From JAPLDP01 sp964628285 (GTDB taxonomy: Bacteria; Bacteroidota; Bacteroidia; Bacteroidales; JAGONC01), in the NCBI GenBank assembly GCA_964628285.1, contig CAZVNP010000001.1, positions 1 through 64,000 on the forward strand: DNA of 64,000 nucleotides, in the 5' to 3' direction. A program made the position numbers and the translations under genes. Every line of letters starts with the position of its first letter. Within the stretch, counting starts at the first letter, position 1. Under the pieces are notes generated by a model. The model worked only from the letters and a program-made list of their open reading frames with translations. It made no database searches and was not told the DNA's origin. Below are positions 1 through 12,700 of the stretch, piece after piece.

Positions 1-103
1 TACATCGTTTCCTCGCTACTTCATTGCTCCCCTTCAGGGGAGGCTAGGAGGGGTGGTTCGTTGATTGAGGGGCAGGTGGTGAGTGGGAAATTCATTAAAA
101 AAT

Positions 104-189
104 GATTTGACGATTTTCGGTTTTCCATTTTCCACGTTCGATGTTAAAACTTCGAACATGGAAAAACGAACATCCCAACTCGTCAAATC
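104..189. repeat. Imperfect 42-bp inverted repeat downstream of the DPP IV gene
   Basis: The left arm (104-145) and right arm (148-189) are imperfectly complementary around a 2-base centre. By eye about 32 of 42 positions pair, with the outer ten bases perfect. It ends three bases before the stop of the leftward peptidase gene, so it may act as a 3' hairpin or terminator for that gene, or it may be a remnant of a small repeat element. There is no clear U-tract. The remaining bases of 1-192 hold no gene I can support. Confidence 0.45.
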
Positions 190-192
190 CAT

Positions 193-2340
193 TCAAAGAT
201 TGTCGAGAAAGTATCGTGTCATCTTAGTATTCAGATGCAGCCGGTCGTGTCCGCCAATGCCGTGCTCCTGGTCGGGATAGACAAAATAATCGACCTGCAC
301 ACCGGCTTCGATGCAGCGTTTGAGGAACATCAGGCTGTTCTGCCACACGACGACGGGATCCATGGTCCCGTGGATGATCAGCAGTTTCCCTTTCAGGTTT
401 TGTGCCTTATTTAAAAGTGACGCTTCCTCATAGCCCTGTGGATTATCCTGAGGGGTATCCATGTACCGTTCACCGTACATCACCTCGTAATATTTCCAGT
501 CGGTGACGGGGCCGCCGCCGCAGCCAGCCCTGAAGACGTCGGGGTACCGCAGCATCATGTCGATGGTCATGAATCCTCCGTAGCTCCATCCTGTCACGCC
601 GATGCGTGTGGTGTCAATGTAGGGGAGGGTCTTCAGGTAGCGGATACCACGCATCTGGTCCTGTGCCTCTACTACTCCGAGATGTCTGAAAATGGCCTGC
701 TCGAAAGCCATACCCCTGTTTGACGTGCCGCGGTTATCAAGGGTGAAAATCACATAGCCATGCTCGGCCATGTAATTGAGGAACAGGCCGGCGGCACCGA
801 GCCATGAGTCGGTGACCAGTTGCGAGTGCGGGCCGCCATAGACATCCACCAGCAGAGGATATTTTTTAGCAGGATCGAAATCGACGGGCTTGATCAGACG
901 GCAGTACAGATCGTCGCCCTGGTCGTCTTTGATGGTGAAAATAGTCGTTTCACCCAACTTATAATCCTTGAGAGGATCCTTGTTTTCAAGCAGTGTCTGT
1001 CTTATCCTGCCCTTGTCGTCGGATAACACATATTCGCGGGTGATGTGGCTGCTCAGGCTGCTGTAAGCATCGATAACATAACGGCCGTCGTGGCTCATCA
1101 GGGCATTATGCACCCCGCTGACCGACGATATTTTCATAGTCTGCCCGTTTTTAAGGTCAATGGAGTAAATATGCTGTTCCACCGGCCTTTCTTCATTGGA
1201 AATATACCAGACCTTTTTGTCCGAGGCATCGGTTCCGAGGAGCTCCAGCACATCCCAGGGCCCTTGTGTAACCTGTTTAATGAGTGTGCCTCCGGTGTCG
1301 TAGAGATACAGATGGTTGTGACCGTCGCGTTGGCTGAACCACAAGAAACGCCCGGGGTTATTATACAGGAAGTACAAACCGTGCAAAGGCTCTACGTAGT
1401 CTTTATCGGTCTCTTCGAACAGCGTCCTGACAAAGTCACCGGTTGTAACATTATACTGGTTCAGCTTCAGGTGATTCTGGTCACGGTTGAGGACGGCGAT
1501 GTAGATGAACTTCTCATCAGGGCTCCAGGTGATGTTGGTCAGGTATTGATCATACGGTTCACCTGTCTGAAGGAATATCTTTTCTTTGGTGTATACGTCG
1601 AAGATGCCGACGGTGACATTCTGGCCGGTCATGCCTGTCATGGGATATTTGATATCCTTGGGTGTGGCGGGCCGCACGTCGATATCCACCAGCGGGTAAT
1701 CGGTGACACCAGATTCATCATTGCGGTAAAAGGCCAGGTATGTGCCTTTCGGTGACCAGAAGGTACCTTTGTCGATGGCAAATTCATTGCGAGCCACCGC
1801 CTGGCCGTTTACGATGCCCTTGTTCTCATCGTTGGTGATTTGCATTTCTTTGCCGTTTTCAGCGACGAAAAGATTATTATCGATGGTGAAGGCGACGGCG
1901 AAGGTATGAGGTTCGATGTCGGTGTTGTTCGCTTTATCATTAAATATATTGACCGCCTTGACTTCCCTTGTTTTCAGATCGCAGGTATACACTTTGTCTT
2001 TAGATGTGTAGTAAAAACTTTGCGTATCCAGCCAGGTCACTGCCGGGAAGCGTTTCAACGTATCGCCGCCGGCGATGAGTGTTCTGTTCATCATCTCTTC
2101 GAATCGCATGACCGTATCGTGAACTTTGTTCGACACGTTACCCGACAGGAGGTATGACCCGTCGACCCAGGCATAGAGGTCGCTTTCACCCCGCCACTGG
2201 AGATTTTGCATATAGGCCGGAAACACGTTGCGGTTCATGCCGCTGATGTCTTCCAGAGTGAGAAGCTTGTCTTGTCCCTGCAGGACGGCAGGTAACAACA
2301 GACCAAGAAATAAAATGATCGTTTCGGATAAATGTCTCAT
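193..2340 (-). CDS. Dipeptidyl-peptidase IV-like serine peptidase (family S9)
   Basis: An exported prolyl oligopeptidase-family enzyme that should remove Xaa-Pro or similar dipeptides from peptide N-termini in the periplasm or at the outer membrane. The start is set at 2340 because the protein then opens with a normal signal peptide (MRHLSETIILFLGLLLPAV); an in-frame upstream Met at 2406 would bury it. An N-terminal beta-propeller domain covers roughly residues 60-470 (DPPIV_N type). The C-terminal alpha/beta hydrolase domain carries the nucleophile in GWSYGGFM (Ser about 586), Asp in GTMDPVV (about 661) and His in EHGIGG (about 693). At 715 residues it matches the family length. Family assignment is firm; DPP IV specificity is inferred from overall similarity. 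Confidence 0.9.
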   Translation of the reverse strand: MRHLSETIILFLGLLLPAVLQGQDKLLTLEDISGMNRNVFPAYMQNLQWRGESDLYAWVDGSYLLSGNVSNKVHDTVMRFEEMMNRTLIAGGDTLKRFPAVTWLDTQSFYYTSKDKVYTCDLKTREVKAVNIFNDKANNTDIEPHTFAVAFTIDNNLFVAENGKEMQITNDENKGIVNGQAVARNEFAIDKGTFWSPKGTYLAFYRNDESGVTDYPLVDIDVRPATPKDIKYPMTGMTGQNVTVGIFDVYTKEKIFLQTGEPYDQYLTNITWSPDEKFIYIAVLNRDQNHLKLNQYNVTTGDFVRTLFEETDKDYVEPLHGLYFLYNNPGRFLWFSQRDGHNHLYLYDTGGTLIKQVTQGPWDVLELLGTDASDKKVWYISNEERPVEQHIYSIDLKNGQTMKISSVSGVHNALMSHDGRYVIDAYSSLSSHITREYVLSDDKGRIRQTLLENKDPLKDYKLGETTIFTIKDDQGDDLYCRLIKPVDFDPAKKYPLLVDVYGGPHSQLVTDSWLGAAGLFLNYMAEHGYVIFTLDNRGTSNRGMAFEQAIFRHLGVVEAQDQMRGIRYLKTLPYIDTTRIGVTGWSYGGFMTIDMMLRYPDVFRAGCGGGPVTDWKYYEVMYGERYMDTPQDNPQGYEEASLLNKAQNLKGKLLIIHGTMDPVVVWQNSLMFLKRCIEAGVQVDYFVYPDQEHGIGGHDRLHLNTKMTRYFLDNL

Positions 2341-2401
2341 AAATGAAGTTTTAAGCGCGGCTAAAGTAGAAAGATTTTTCGGTAATTTGAAAATATTTAA
2401 C

Positions 2402-2438
2402 CGCAATGGGCGCCAAGGAGGCGCAATGGACGCAAGGA
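2402..2438. repeat. Short direct repeat between DPP IV and metF
   Basis: Two consecutive units of about 18 bases, each beginning cgcaatgg and ending caagga, lie in the gap between two leftward genes. The units differ by one inserted base and a substitution. No function is visible. Confidence 0.4.
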
Positions 2439-2444
2439 TGGGAT

Positions 2445-3428
2445 TTATTTGGTTTCAGTCATCTGAATGGCGGCATTTCTTTGAAGATGCAGATTATTGA
2501 TCACCTCGCTGATGGCGTTGACATCGTTCATCACATAGTAATGTAAATGCTGCACACCATGATGGATCAGGTCGCGTGACTGGGCGACAGCCCATTCAAT
2601 GCCTATCTCTTTCGCCCTGTCAGGATTTTTTAACAGACTGTCGACAAGCTCATCGGGAAAGTTGACATGGAATTTCCTGGGAATGGCAGTCAGCTGTTTG
2701 GCATTGTTGAGGATCTTAAGACCCGGCAGTATGGGGACGGTGATGCCCGCCTGGCGGCACAGTTCGACGAAATGATAATACAAGCTGTTGTCGAAGAACA
2801 TCTGTGTCACCACATAGTCGGCTCCGGCGTCGACCTTTTTTTTCAGGTACATGATGTCGGTCTTCAGGTTAGGCGCTTCATAATGCTTTTCGGGATATCC
2901 GGCCACGCCGATGCAGAAGTCGACGGGATGGGAATTGAGGATATCTTCAAGATATTTGCCCTGGCGCAGGTTGTGAATCTGCTCCACGAGATCGGAGGCG
3001 TATTCATTGAGCGTTTTCTCCTTGCCGTAGCTCTTCTTATAGTTCATTTCATCACCCCGGAGGGCGAAGACATTTTGAATGCCAAGGTAATTGAGCTCGA
3101 TGAGGGCATCTTCCGTTTCTTCCCTGGTGAAGCCCCGGCACAGGAGATGCAAGACGGTGTCGATATTATAACGGTACTGGATGACTCCCGAGATGCCTAT
3201 GGTACCGGGTCGTTTGCGCCGTATCCTCCGTTTGATGATATGGTCATCATCTTCCTCGTAAATGGCCTCGGCGGGATGGCTGGTAACGTCGATGAACGGC
3301 GGCCGGAACGTCTGCAGTTTCTCCACGATATCAGTGATATCCTTGAAGCTGCCGCCACGTTCGGGCGGGATGATCTCAAAGCTGACCTGCACGCCGTTGT
3401 TCTTCTGCAGGTGTTCGGTAACCTTCAT
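2445..3428 (-). CDS. metF: Methylenetetrahydrofolate reductase
   Basis: Reduces 5,10-methylene-THF to 5-methyl-THF, the methyl donor of methionine synthase. The 327-residue TIM-barrel protein shows family features: VSFEIIPPERGG near the N-terminus (catalytic Glu), DVTSHPAE, ALRGDE around residue 125, and a Q-M-F-F-D motif near residue 210. It starts three bases after the stop of metH on the same strand, so the two are almost certainly co-transcribed, giving a methyl-supply operon. The length is slightly above the usual 290-320 residues because of a C-terminal tail. Confidence 0.95.
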   Translation of the reverse strand: MKVTEHLQKNNGVQVSFEIIPPERGGSFKDITDIVEKLQTFRPPFIDVTSHPAEAIYEEDDDHIIKRRIRRKRPGTIGISGVIQYRYNIDTVLHLLCRGFTREETEDALIELNYLGIQNVFALRGDEMNYKKSYGKEKTLNEYASDLVEQIHNLRQGKYLEDILNSHPVDFCIGVAGYPEKHYEAPNLKTDIMYLKKKVDAGADYVVTQMFFDNSLYYHFVELCRQAGITVPILPGLKILNNAKQLTAIPRKFHVNFPDELVDSLLKNPDRAKEIGIEWAVAQSRDLIHHGVQHLHYYVMNDVNAISEVINNLHLQRNAAIQMTETK

Positions 3429-3431
3429 AAC

Positions 3432-7106
<3,675 letters not shown>

Positions 7107-7144
7107 TCCTGATGCAAGTTGGCAATTGGCAGCCTGCCCCGCGG

Positions 7145-7174
7145 AGTCCGCCGCAGGCGGACGAACGCGTGATT
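7145..7174. repeat. GC-rich palindrome in the metH-ahcY intergenic region
   Basis: The core tccgccgcaggcgga is a perfect inverted repeat (TCCGCC, GCA, GGCGGA) in otherwise AT-rich DNA. It lies between the metH start codon and the -7 box proposed for metH, so it would fall in the metH leader RNA. It may be a short dispersed repeat; no function is established. Confidence 0.45.
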
Positions 7175-7211
7175 GGCAGTTGGAAATTTTTTACTTTTCA
7201 GCCTATTTAAT

Positions 7212-7219
7212 TACCTTTG
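7212..7219 (+). promoter_or_regulatory. Putative -7 box (TACCTTTG) for ahcY
   Basis: Matches the Bacteroidetes housekeeping -7 consensus TAnnTTTG. It lies 48 bases before the ahcY start codon and only six bases from an oppositely oriented box. Confidence 0.55.
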
Positions 7220-7225
7220 CTGCCG

Positions 7226-7233
7226 CAAAGATA
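7226..7233 (-). promoter_or_regulatory. Putative -7 box (TATCTTTG on the minus strand) for metH-metF
   Basis: Reads TATCTTTG on the minus strand, matching TAnnTTTG. It faces the ahcY box across six bases, so polymerase could hardly occupy both at once. Confidence 0.55.
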
Positions 7234-7266
7234 GTAATTTATAATCGATATAAATAACAGCATACC

Positions 7267-8688
7267 ATGGAACATGTTCAGGTAGAAAAGAAATTGAAGT
7301 ATAAGGTCAGGGACATCGGTCTGGCCGAATGGGGGCGGAAAGAAATAGAGATAGCTGAAAAGGAGATGCCCGGGCTGATGACTTTACGGAGACGTTATTC
7401 CAAAGATAAACCCCTGACGGGAGCCAGGATTTCGGGATCATTACATATGACCATTGAAACGGCGGTACTTGTGGAAACGTTGGTGGAGTTGGGTGCCAAG
7501 GTCAGATGGTCCAGCTGCAACATTTTTTCGACACAGGATCAGGCTGCTGCCGCTCTGGCTGCCGGTGGTGTACCTGTCTTCGCCTGGAAAGGCGAATCAC
7601 TGGAAGAATATTGGTGGTGCACGTCACAGGCTTTATCTTTCCCTGATGGCAAAGGGCCCACAATGATCGTTGATGACGGGGGGGATGCCACCCTCATGGT
7701 GCACAGAGGCTATGCCGCCGAAGAAGATCCGTCACTGCTGGAGAAAGAGCCTGAGAATGCCGAGGAAAAAGCCATATTGAAACAGCTGAGGACGTTGTAC
7801 AACCTCGATAGCACCAAGTGGCACCGCATGGTGAAGGAGTGGGTGGGCGTGTCGGAGGAGACCACGACGGGCGTACACCGCCTGTATCAGATGAAGGCCA
7901 ACGGAACATTGCTGGCACCAGCTATTAACGTGAACGACTCGGTGACGAAGTCGAAATTTGATAACCTATATGGCTGCCGGGAGTCGCTGGCCGACGGTAT
8001 CAAAAGGGCCACGGATGTGATGATCGCCGGGAAGGTGGTGGTGGTTTGTGGCTATGGTGATGTAGGCAAAGGTTCGGCTCAATCGATGAGGTCGTATGGC
8101 GCCCGTGTCCTGGTCACCGAAATTGATCCCATATGTGCTTTGCAGGCCGCCATGGAGGGATTCCAGGTGACCACCGTGGAAGATGCCCTGGCGGAAGGTA
8201 ATATTTTTGTCACAGCCACAGGAAACCGCGATGTGATCACCCTCGACCATATGCTTCACATGAAAGACCAGACTATCGTGTGCAACATAGGTCATTTTGA
8301 CAATGAGATACAGGTCGATCAACTGAACAATTATCCCGGAATCAGGAAAATAAATATACAACCCCAGGTCGATAAATACATTTTTCCCGACGGTCATGCC
8401 ATTTATCTTCTTGCCGAGGGGCGGCTGGTCAATCTGGGTTGTGCTCATGGTCATCCTTCCTTCGTGATGAGCAACTCTTTCTCCAACCAGGTGCTGGCAC
8501 AGATCGAGCTATGGAAAAAGCATCACCCCATCGACGTCTACCGTCTGCCCAAGGAATTGGACGAGGAGGTGGCACGTCTTCATCTGGACCAGCTCGGTGT
8601 GAAGCTGACCACGATGACGCGGGCACAAGCTGATTATATCGGTTTTCCGATCGAGGGACCGTATAAGCCGGATTTTTACCGTTATTGA
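7267..8688 (+). CDS. ahcY: Adenosylhomocysteinase
   Basis: Splits S-adenosylhomocysteine into adenosine and homocysteine, removing the methyltransferase product inhibitor and regenerating the substrate of MetH. The 473-residue protein has the family hallmarks: SGSLHMTIETAVL near residue 57, the NAD-binding loop GYGDVGKGSA at about 261, NIGHFDNEI, and a C-terminal PDFYRY that corresponds to the usual KPDHYRY end contributing to the neighbouring subunit's NAD site. The start at 7267 gives a normal N-terminus. It is divergent from metH/metF, so the whole methyl cycle except SAM synthetase is clustered here. Confidence 0.97.
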   Translation: MEHVQVEKKLKYKVRDIGLAEWGRKEIEIAEKEMPGLMTLRRRYSKDKPLTGARISGSLHMTIETAVLVETLVELGAKVRWSSCNIFSTQDQAAAALAAGGVPVFAWKGESLEEYWWCTSQALSFPDGKGPTMIVDDGGDATLMVHRGYAAEEDPSLLEKEPENAEEKAILKQLRTLYNLDSTKWHRMVKEWVGVSEETTTGVHRLYQMKANGTLLAPAINVNDSVTKSKFDNLYGCRESLADGIKRATDVMIAGKVVVVCGYGDVGKGSAQSMRSYGARVLVTEIDPICALQAAMEGFQVTTVEDALAEGNIFVTATGNRDVITLDHMLHMKDQTIVCNIGHFDNEIQVDQLNNYPGIRKINIQPQVDKYIFPDGHAIYLLAEGRLVNLGCAHGHPSFVMSNSFSNQVLAQIELWKKHHPIDVYRLPKELDEEVARLHLDQLGVKLTTMTRAQADYIGFPIEGPYKPDFYRY

Positions 8689-8820
8689 ATCGGGTATTAT
8701 GGAGGTCTTCAGGTTTGCAGGTGTAAATGTTGACAGGATAGTGAATGACGGTGGGAGTGGGATTTTGAGAGAATGCGGCAGGGGTAATTTTTATTGCTTT
8801 CCTTCAAGATATCAATTAAA

Positions 8821-9300
8821 TCAATTAAAGATGTGAAGCAACTCACCATCGTATTCCGTAAAATATTGTTTGAGAGAATAGCGTGCCGGTCCTGAGAAGG
8901 GGCTGCCGTCGGTGATGAGGAATTGCGAGCCACAGCATGTGTCGATGATCGTCAGCCCCGACGGCTCGACGGTCAGCACGGAGCAGCCTGTGGTGGAAGA
9001 GGTCGTGCAGCAACCGTAAGGATCATAGGTGCAGATACGTTCGTAAGCTTTGAACTCATCATGAAGAAGCCGGTAAACGATGATACCCCGGCTGGGTGGG
9101 TCGGCGGTGACATAAACCCAGCCACCGTCAGGAATATAATCGATTGTATTGGGATAAAGGAATATGTTCACATAAGCCTGTGGAATATCCGGACCGCTGT
9201 TTTTGTTGCATGAAAATATGAACAGGACCGCAATGATCGTTATACGAAAAGCTGAGGGTAACACCGGATGCCGGGAATGGGTGGTTACGGTCTTAATCAT
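8821..9300 (-). CDS. Lipoprotein with a Rieske-like fold lacking normal cluster ligands
   Basis: A 159-residue protein with a hydrophobic N-terminus ending in a lipobox-like LFIFSC (Cys about 31), so it is probably a lipoprotein. The rest resembles a Rieske domain: a GIIVYR strand, an AYERICTYD segment, then TCCGSQFLITDG followed by FSGPA and a C-terminal LKQY strand. In true Rieske proteins the two boxes are C-x-H and C-x-x-H; here the histidines are replaced (CTY, and CCGS where CHGS is usual). Several other Cys residues (YGCC, TTGC) are present. I see the fold pattern; I infer that a standard 2Fe-2S Rieske cluster cannot form. It stands alone, leftward. Confidence 0.6.
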   Translation of the reverse strand: MIKTVTTHSRHPVLPSAFRITIIAVLFIFSCNKNSGPDIPQAYVNIFLYPNTIDYIPDGGWVYVTADPPSRGIIVYRLLHDEFKAYERICTYDPYGCCTTSSTTGCSVLTVEPSGLTIIDTCCGSQFLITDGSPFSGPARYSLKQYFTEYDGELLHIFN

Positions 9301-9317
9301 GATCGAAAAATCTTTGG

Positions 9318-9325
9318 CAAAGGTA
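9318..9325 (-). promoter_or_regulatory. Putative -7 box for the Rieske-like lipoprotein
   Basis: Reads TACCTTTG on the minus strand, 17 bases upstream of the start codon at 9300, so the leader would be very short. Confidence 0.5.
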
Positions 9326-9391
9326 CTATTAATATAATATTCCGGATTTTATTAATTTTAGAATGATATTCCGGGACAAAGTTTTTATTGA

Positions 9392-9739
9392 ATGCGAAAC
9401 GGATTCCTGCGATGGCAACTGATCGTGGCATTGATCTTTGGCCTCATGACCCTCAGTGCCTGCGGGCTTTTCAGGTCACCGCAACGAAAGGCTTTTACAG
9501 GCAGCACGGTGACCATCTCAGATGAGAATCCCCGTTATCTGACTAAGAAGATAAGAAAGGAACAACGACAGAAGGAAAAGTCAGATTACAGGGCCTATAA
9601 GGCATCGAAGAAACGTTATAACAAGCTGCAATCGAAAACGGCAAGACAAAACATGAAGGCTTTGCAGAAACACGCGCGTAAAATAAATAAGTCAAAGAAA
9701 CGGAGGATGTTTGAGAAAAATTACAAAGGTTGCGGTTAG
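9392..9739 (+). CDS. Small basic lipoprotein, unknown function
   Basis: A 115-residue protein with a signal sequence and a clear lipobox (LSAC, Cys about 24). The mature part is dominated by Lys and Arg (runs such as KKIRKEQRQKEK and KSKKRR) and is probably helical or disordered, with one Cys near the end (KGCG). Such a charge pattern suits contact with acidic polymers such as LPS, peptidoglycan or nucleic acid, but that is speculation. It precedes the sensor kinase gene by 57 bases in the same direction and could share its transcript. I do not recognise a named family. Confidence 0.6.
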   Translation: MRNGFLRWQLIVALIFGLMTLSACGLFRSPQRKAFTGSTVTISDENPRYLTKKIRKEQRQKEKSDYRAYKASKKRYNKLQSKTARQNMKALQKHARKINKSKKRRMFEKNYKGCG

Positions 9740-9796
9740 AAAGAGCCTCCGGCAATTTGTGACCGTTTGATATCATTTCATTTTGTTCATATCCTC

Positions 9797-12700
9797 ATGA
9801 AGAGGCATTTATCTGATATGGGATGGCATGGTATGATCACGGCGATGGGGCTCGTTCTTTTCACTGTGATGTGTTTTCGTCATGTTTCTGCACAGGATAT
9901 TGAAAACATCCGTTTCGACAGGATTCTCTCCGAAAACACCAAGATAGAAAAGGGTCTTTCGCAAAATTCAGTGCAATGCATCCTTCAGGACCGGAAAGGA
10001 TATATCTGGTTCGGGACCTGGGACGGCCTGAATAAATATGACGGATACGGGTTCATTATCTATGATAAAGACAACAAGCTCAGCGGACAGACAGTCAATT
10101 GCCTGCTGGAAGATGACGAAGGCTACCTGTGGATCGGTACCGATGAAGGACTCAACAGGTATGACCGTCGTCAAAATGAATTCAAGTCGTACAGGCATGA
10201 TCCGGCCGATTCGGCCAGTCTCATCAATGATTTTGTTACCACACTGATCCAGGATGAAGAGGGCTATATCTGGATAGGTACACAAAACGGGTTGAGCCGT
10301 CTGGATAAAAAAACAGGCCTTTTCCTCTCTTTCCTTTGCAATCCGTTAGACAATACCCTTCTCAAGAGCAATAACATCAATGATTTGTGCTTTGACGACA
10401 GGGGTTACCTCTGGATAGCCACACGCATCGGCCTCATTAAATTCGACCGCAGGATGTCGCAAGTGACGCGACTGTTCAGCATTCCTGACGATGAGAACGG
10501 TCTGCCGGATAATTTCGTCAGGTGTGTTTATAAAGTATCCGACGGATACATCCTGGTCGGTACCAATGCCGGTCTGAGCCGTCTGAACCCTGCCACATCA
10601 CTCTTTGAAAAGGATTTCCCGGGAGCTGTCAGCACCATTAACCTCAACACCATTCCTGTAAACAAGATACTTGAAGACAGCCAGCACAATCTGTGGATAG
10701 GTACCGACGGAGGCGGATTGTATGTCTGCAGCCCTCAGAAGGGGAAAACGGCACATTATGAACTTAATAATGATGTGAGCAGCAGTCTGAGCAATAACCG
10801 GGTGTTAAGCATGATGGAGGATCGTTCAGGTACGGTGTGGGTGGGTACATTTATCGGCGTGAATAAATTCGACCGCCATTCAAGCAAGTTCAGCGTTTAC
10901 AGGAACACCCCCAATGATTATCATTCACTCAGCAGTAACTATGTGCTCTCTATATACGAAGATAAAAATAAAATTTTGTGGGTTGCGACTGACGGCGGAT
11001 TGAACATCATGGAACGTAACACGGGTGAATTCAGGTATCTTCTGCACAACCCCCGGCGCCCGTCAGGATTGATAAGCAATCACCTGAGGGTGGTGAGAGG
11101 CGACCGCCATGGTTATATGTGGTTAGGCACCCTGAATGACGGCCTTGAGAGGTATGATCCCCGGACGGGCCGGTTTCTTCATTTCCGTCATGATCCCAGG
11201 GATGAAAACAGCATCAGCAGCAATGACATCCTGTGTGTTTATGAAGACAATCACGGCATGATATGGATTGGTACCGGTCGTGGAGGGCTGAACCGTTATA
11301 ATCCTGCAACGAACCGTTTCACCGTATTTAAAAATAATCCTTCCGACACCACCAGCCTTAGCAACAACCAGGTGTGGACCATCTGTCAGGACCGGACCGG
11401 GAATATCTGGATAGGCACGACAAATGGTCTTAACAGGATGGACCCTCAGGGGAAACGTTTCTTCCGGTACATGTTCTTTTCAGGCAGTGACCACGATTCA
11501 TACATCAGGGAGATTTTTTGTATCCATGAGGATGCATCCGGTATATTATGGTTGGGCACCAAGGGTGGCGGTCTGTTACGCTTCGACCCCGTCACACGGT
11601 CGGTCAGGGCATATACCGAGCGGGAGGGTCTGTCAAACAATGTGGTGTATGGCATCCTGCAGGATAAAACCGGCAATCTCTGGCTCAGCACCAACTGGGG
11701 TATCTCACGCTTCAATCCTGCCGACGGTTCCTTCGTGCATTATGATGTCAGGGACGCTTTGCAAAGCAACGAATTTAATATAGGTGCCTATTTTGAAAAC
11801 AGTGACGGTGAAATGTATTTCGGAGGCATGAATGGCTTTAACCTGTTCAATCCTTCCGAGATCAAGACCAATGAGCTCATGCCCCATACGGTCATCACCT
11901 CCTTCCGCATCTTTAACCACAATGTGGAGCGTGAACTGAACAGCGGCGATACCATCATTTTGTCGGCCAACGATAATTTTTTCACCATCGGATTTTCGGC
12001 CCTGGATTATACCAATCCTTACAAGAACAGGTACCGCTATTATCTTAAAAATTACGATAAGGGATGGACGAATGTCATGGCCGACAAACGTTATGCCGAC
12101 TATACCAATGTGAATGCAGGCACCTATTTGTTCAGGGTCATTGGATCGAACAACGACGGGGTCTGGGATAAGGAAGGTGCCGACCTGACCATACTCATCC
12201 GGCCTCACTGGTATAAGACATGGTGGTTCCGGATACCGGTGATCGTCCTGTTTATCACCATGGTGTGGTATCTCATCTGGCGACGCATCAATCTCCTACG
12301 GCGCCGGCACGAAGCCGAGAAAAAGGTGCTCGACGTCCAGAAACAGCTTTATGATACCGAATTACAGGCTCTCCGCCTGCAGATGAATCCTCACTTTATT
12401 TTCAACACACTGAATTCCATACAAAGTTTTATACTTAAAAATGATACGGATAAAGCGGTTAATTATCTGGGCAAATTTTCGCAGCTCATGCGCATGATAT
12501 TGACCAATTCAACCGAAACCTATATCTCGGTCAAAGAGGAGCTGAAGGCTTTGCGTTACTATCTCGAAATAGAGAACCTGCGTTTTGAGAATAAGTTCAG
12601 TTACGCCATCATCGTGGATAAGTCCATTGATGAGGAGTTCATTGAAATCCCGCCGATGATCATCCAGCCCTATGTCGAGAACGCCATCATTCACGGGCTT

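Noticed and set aside
83..280. Rightward 65-codon ORF at the window start
   Set aside because: It overlaps the inverted repeat and the end of the DPP IV gene on the other strand and has no start-site or family support.
1045..1755. Long rightward ORF inside the DPP IV gene
   Set aside because: It is a shadow of the conserved peptidase frame on the opposite strand; its protein has no family features.
7107..7266. Possible cobalamin or SAM riboswitch upstream of metH or ahcY
   Set aside because: The gap is only 160 bases, is shared by two promoters, and lacks the conserved B12-box or SAM-box sequences I would expect.
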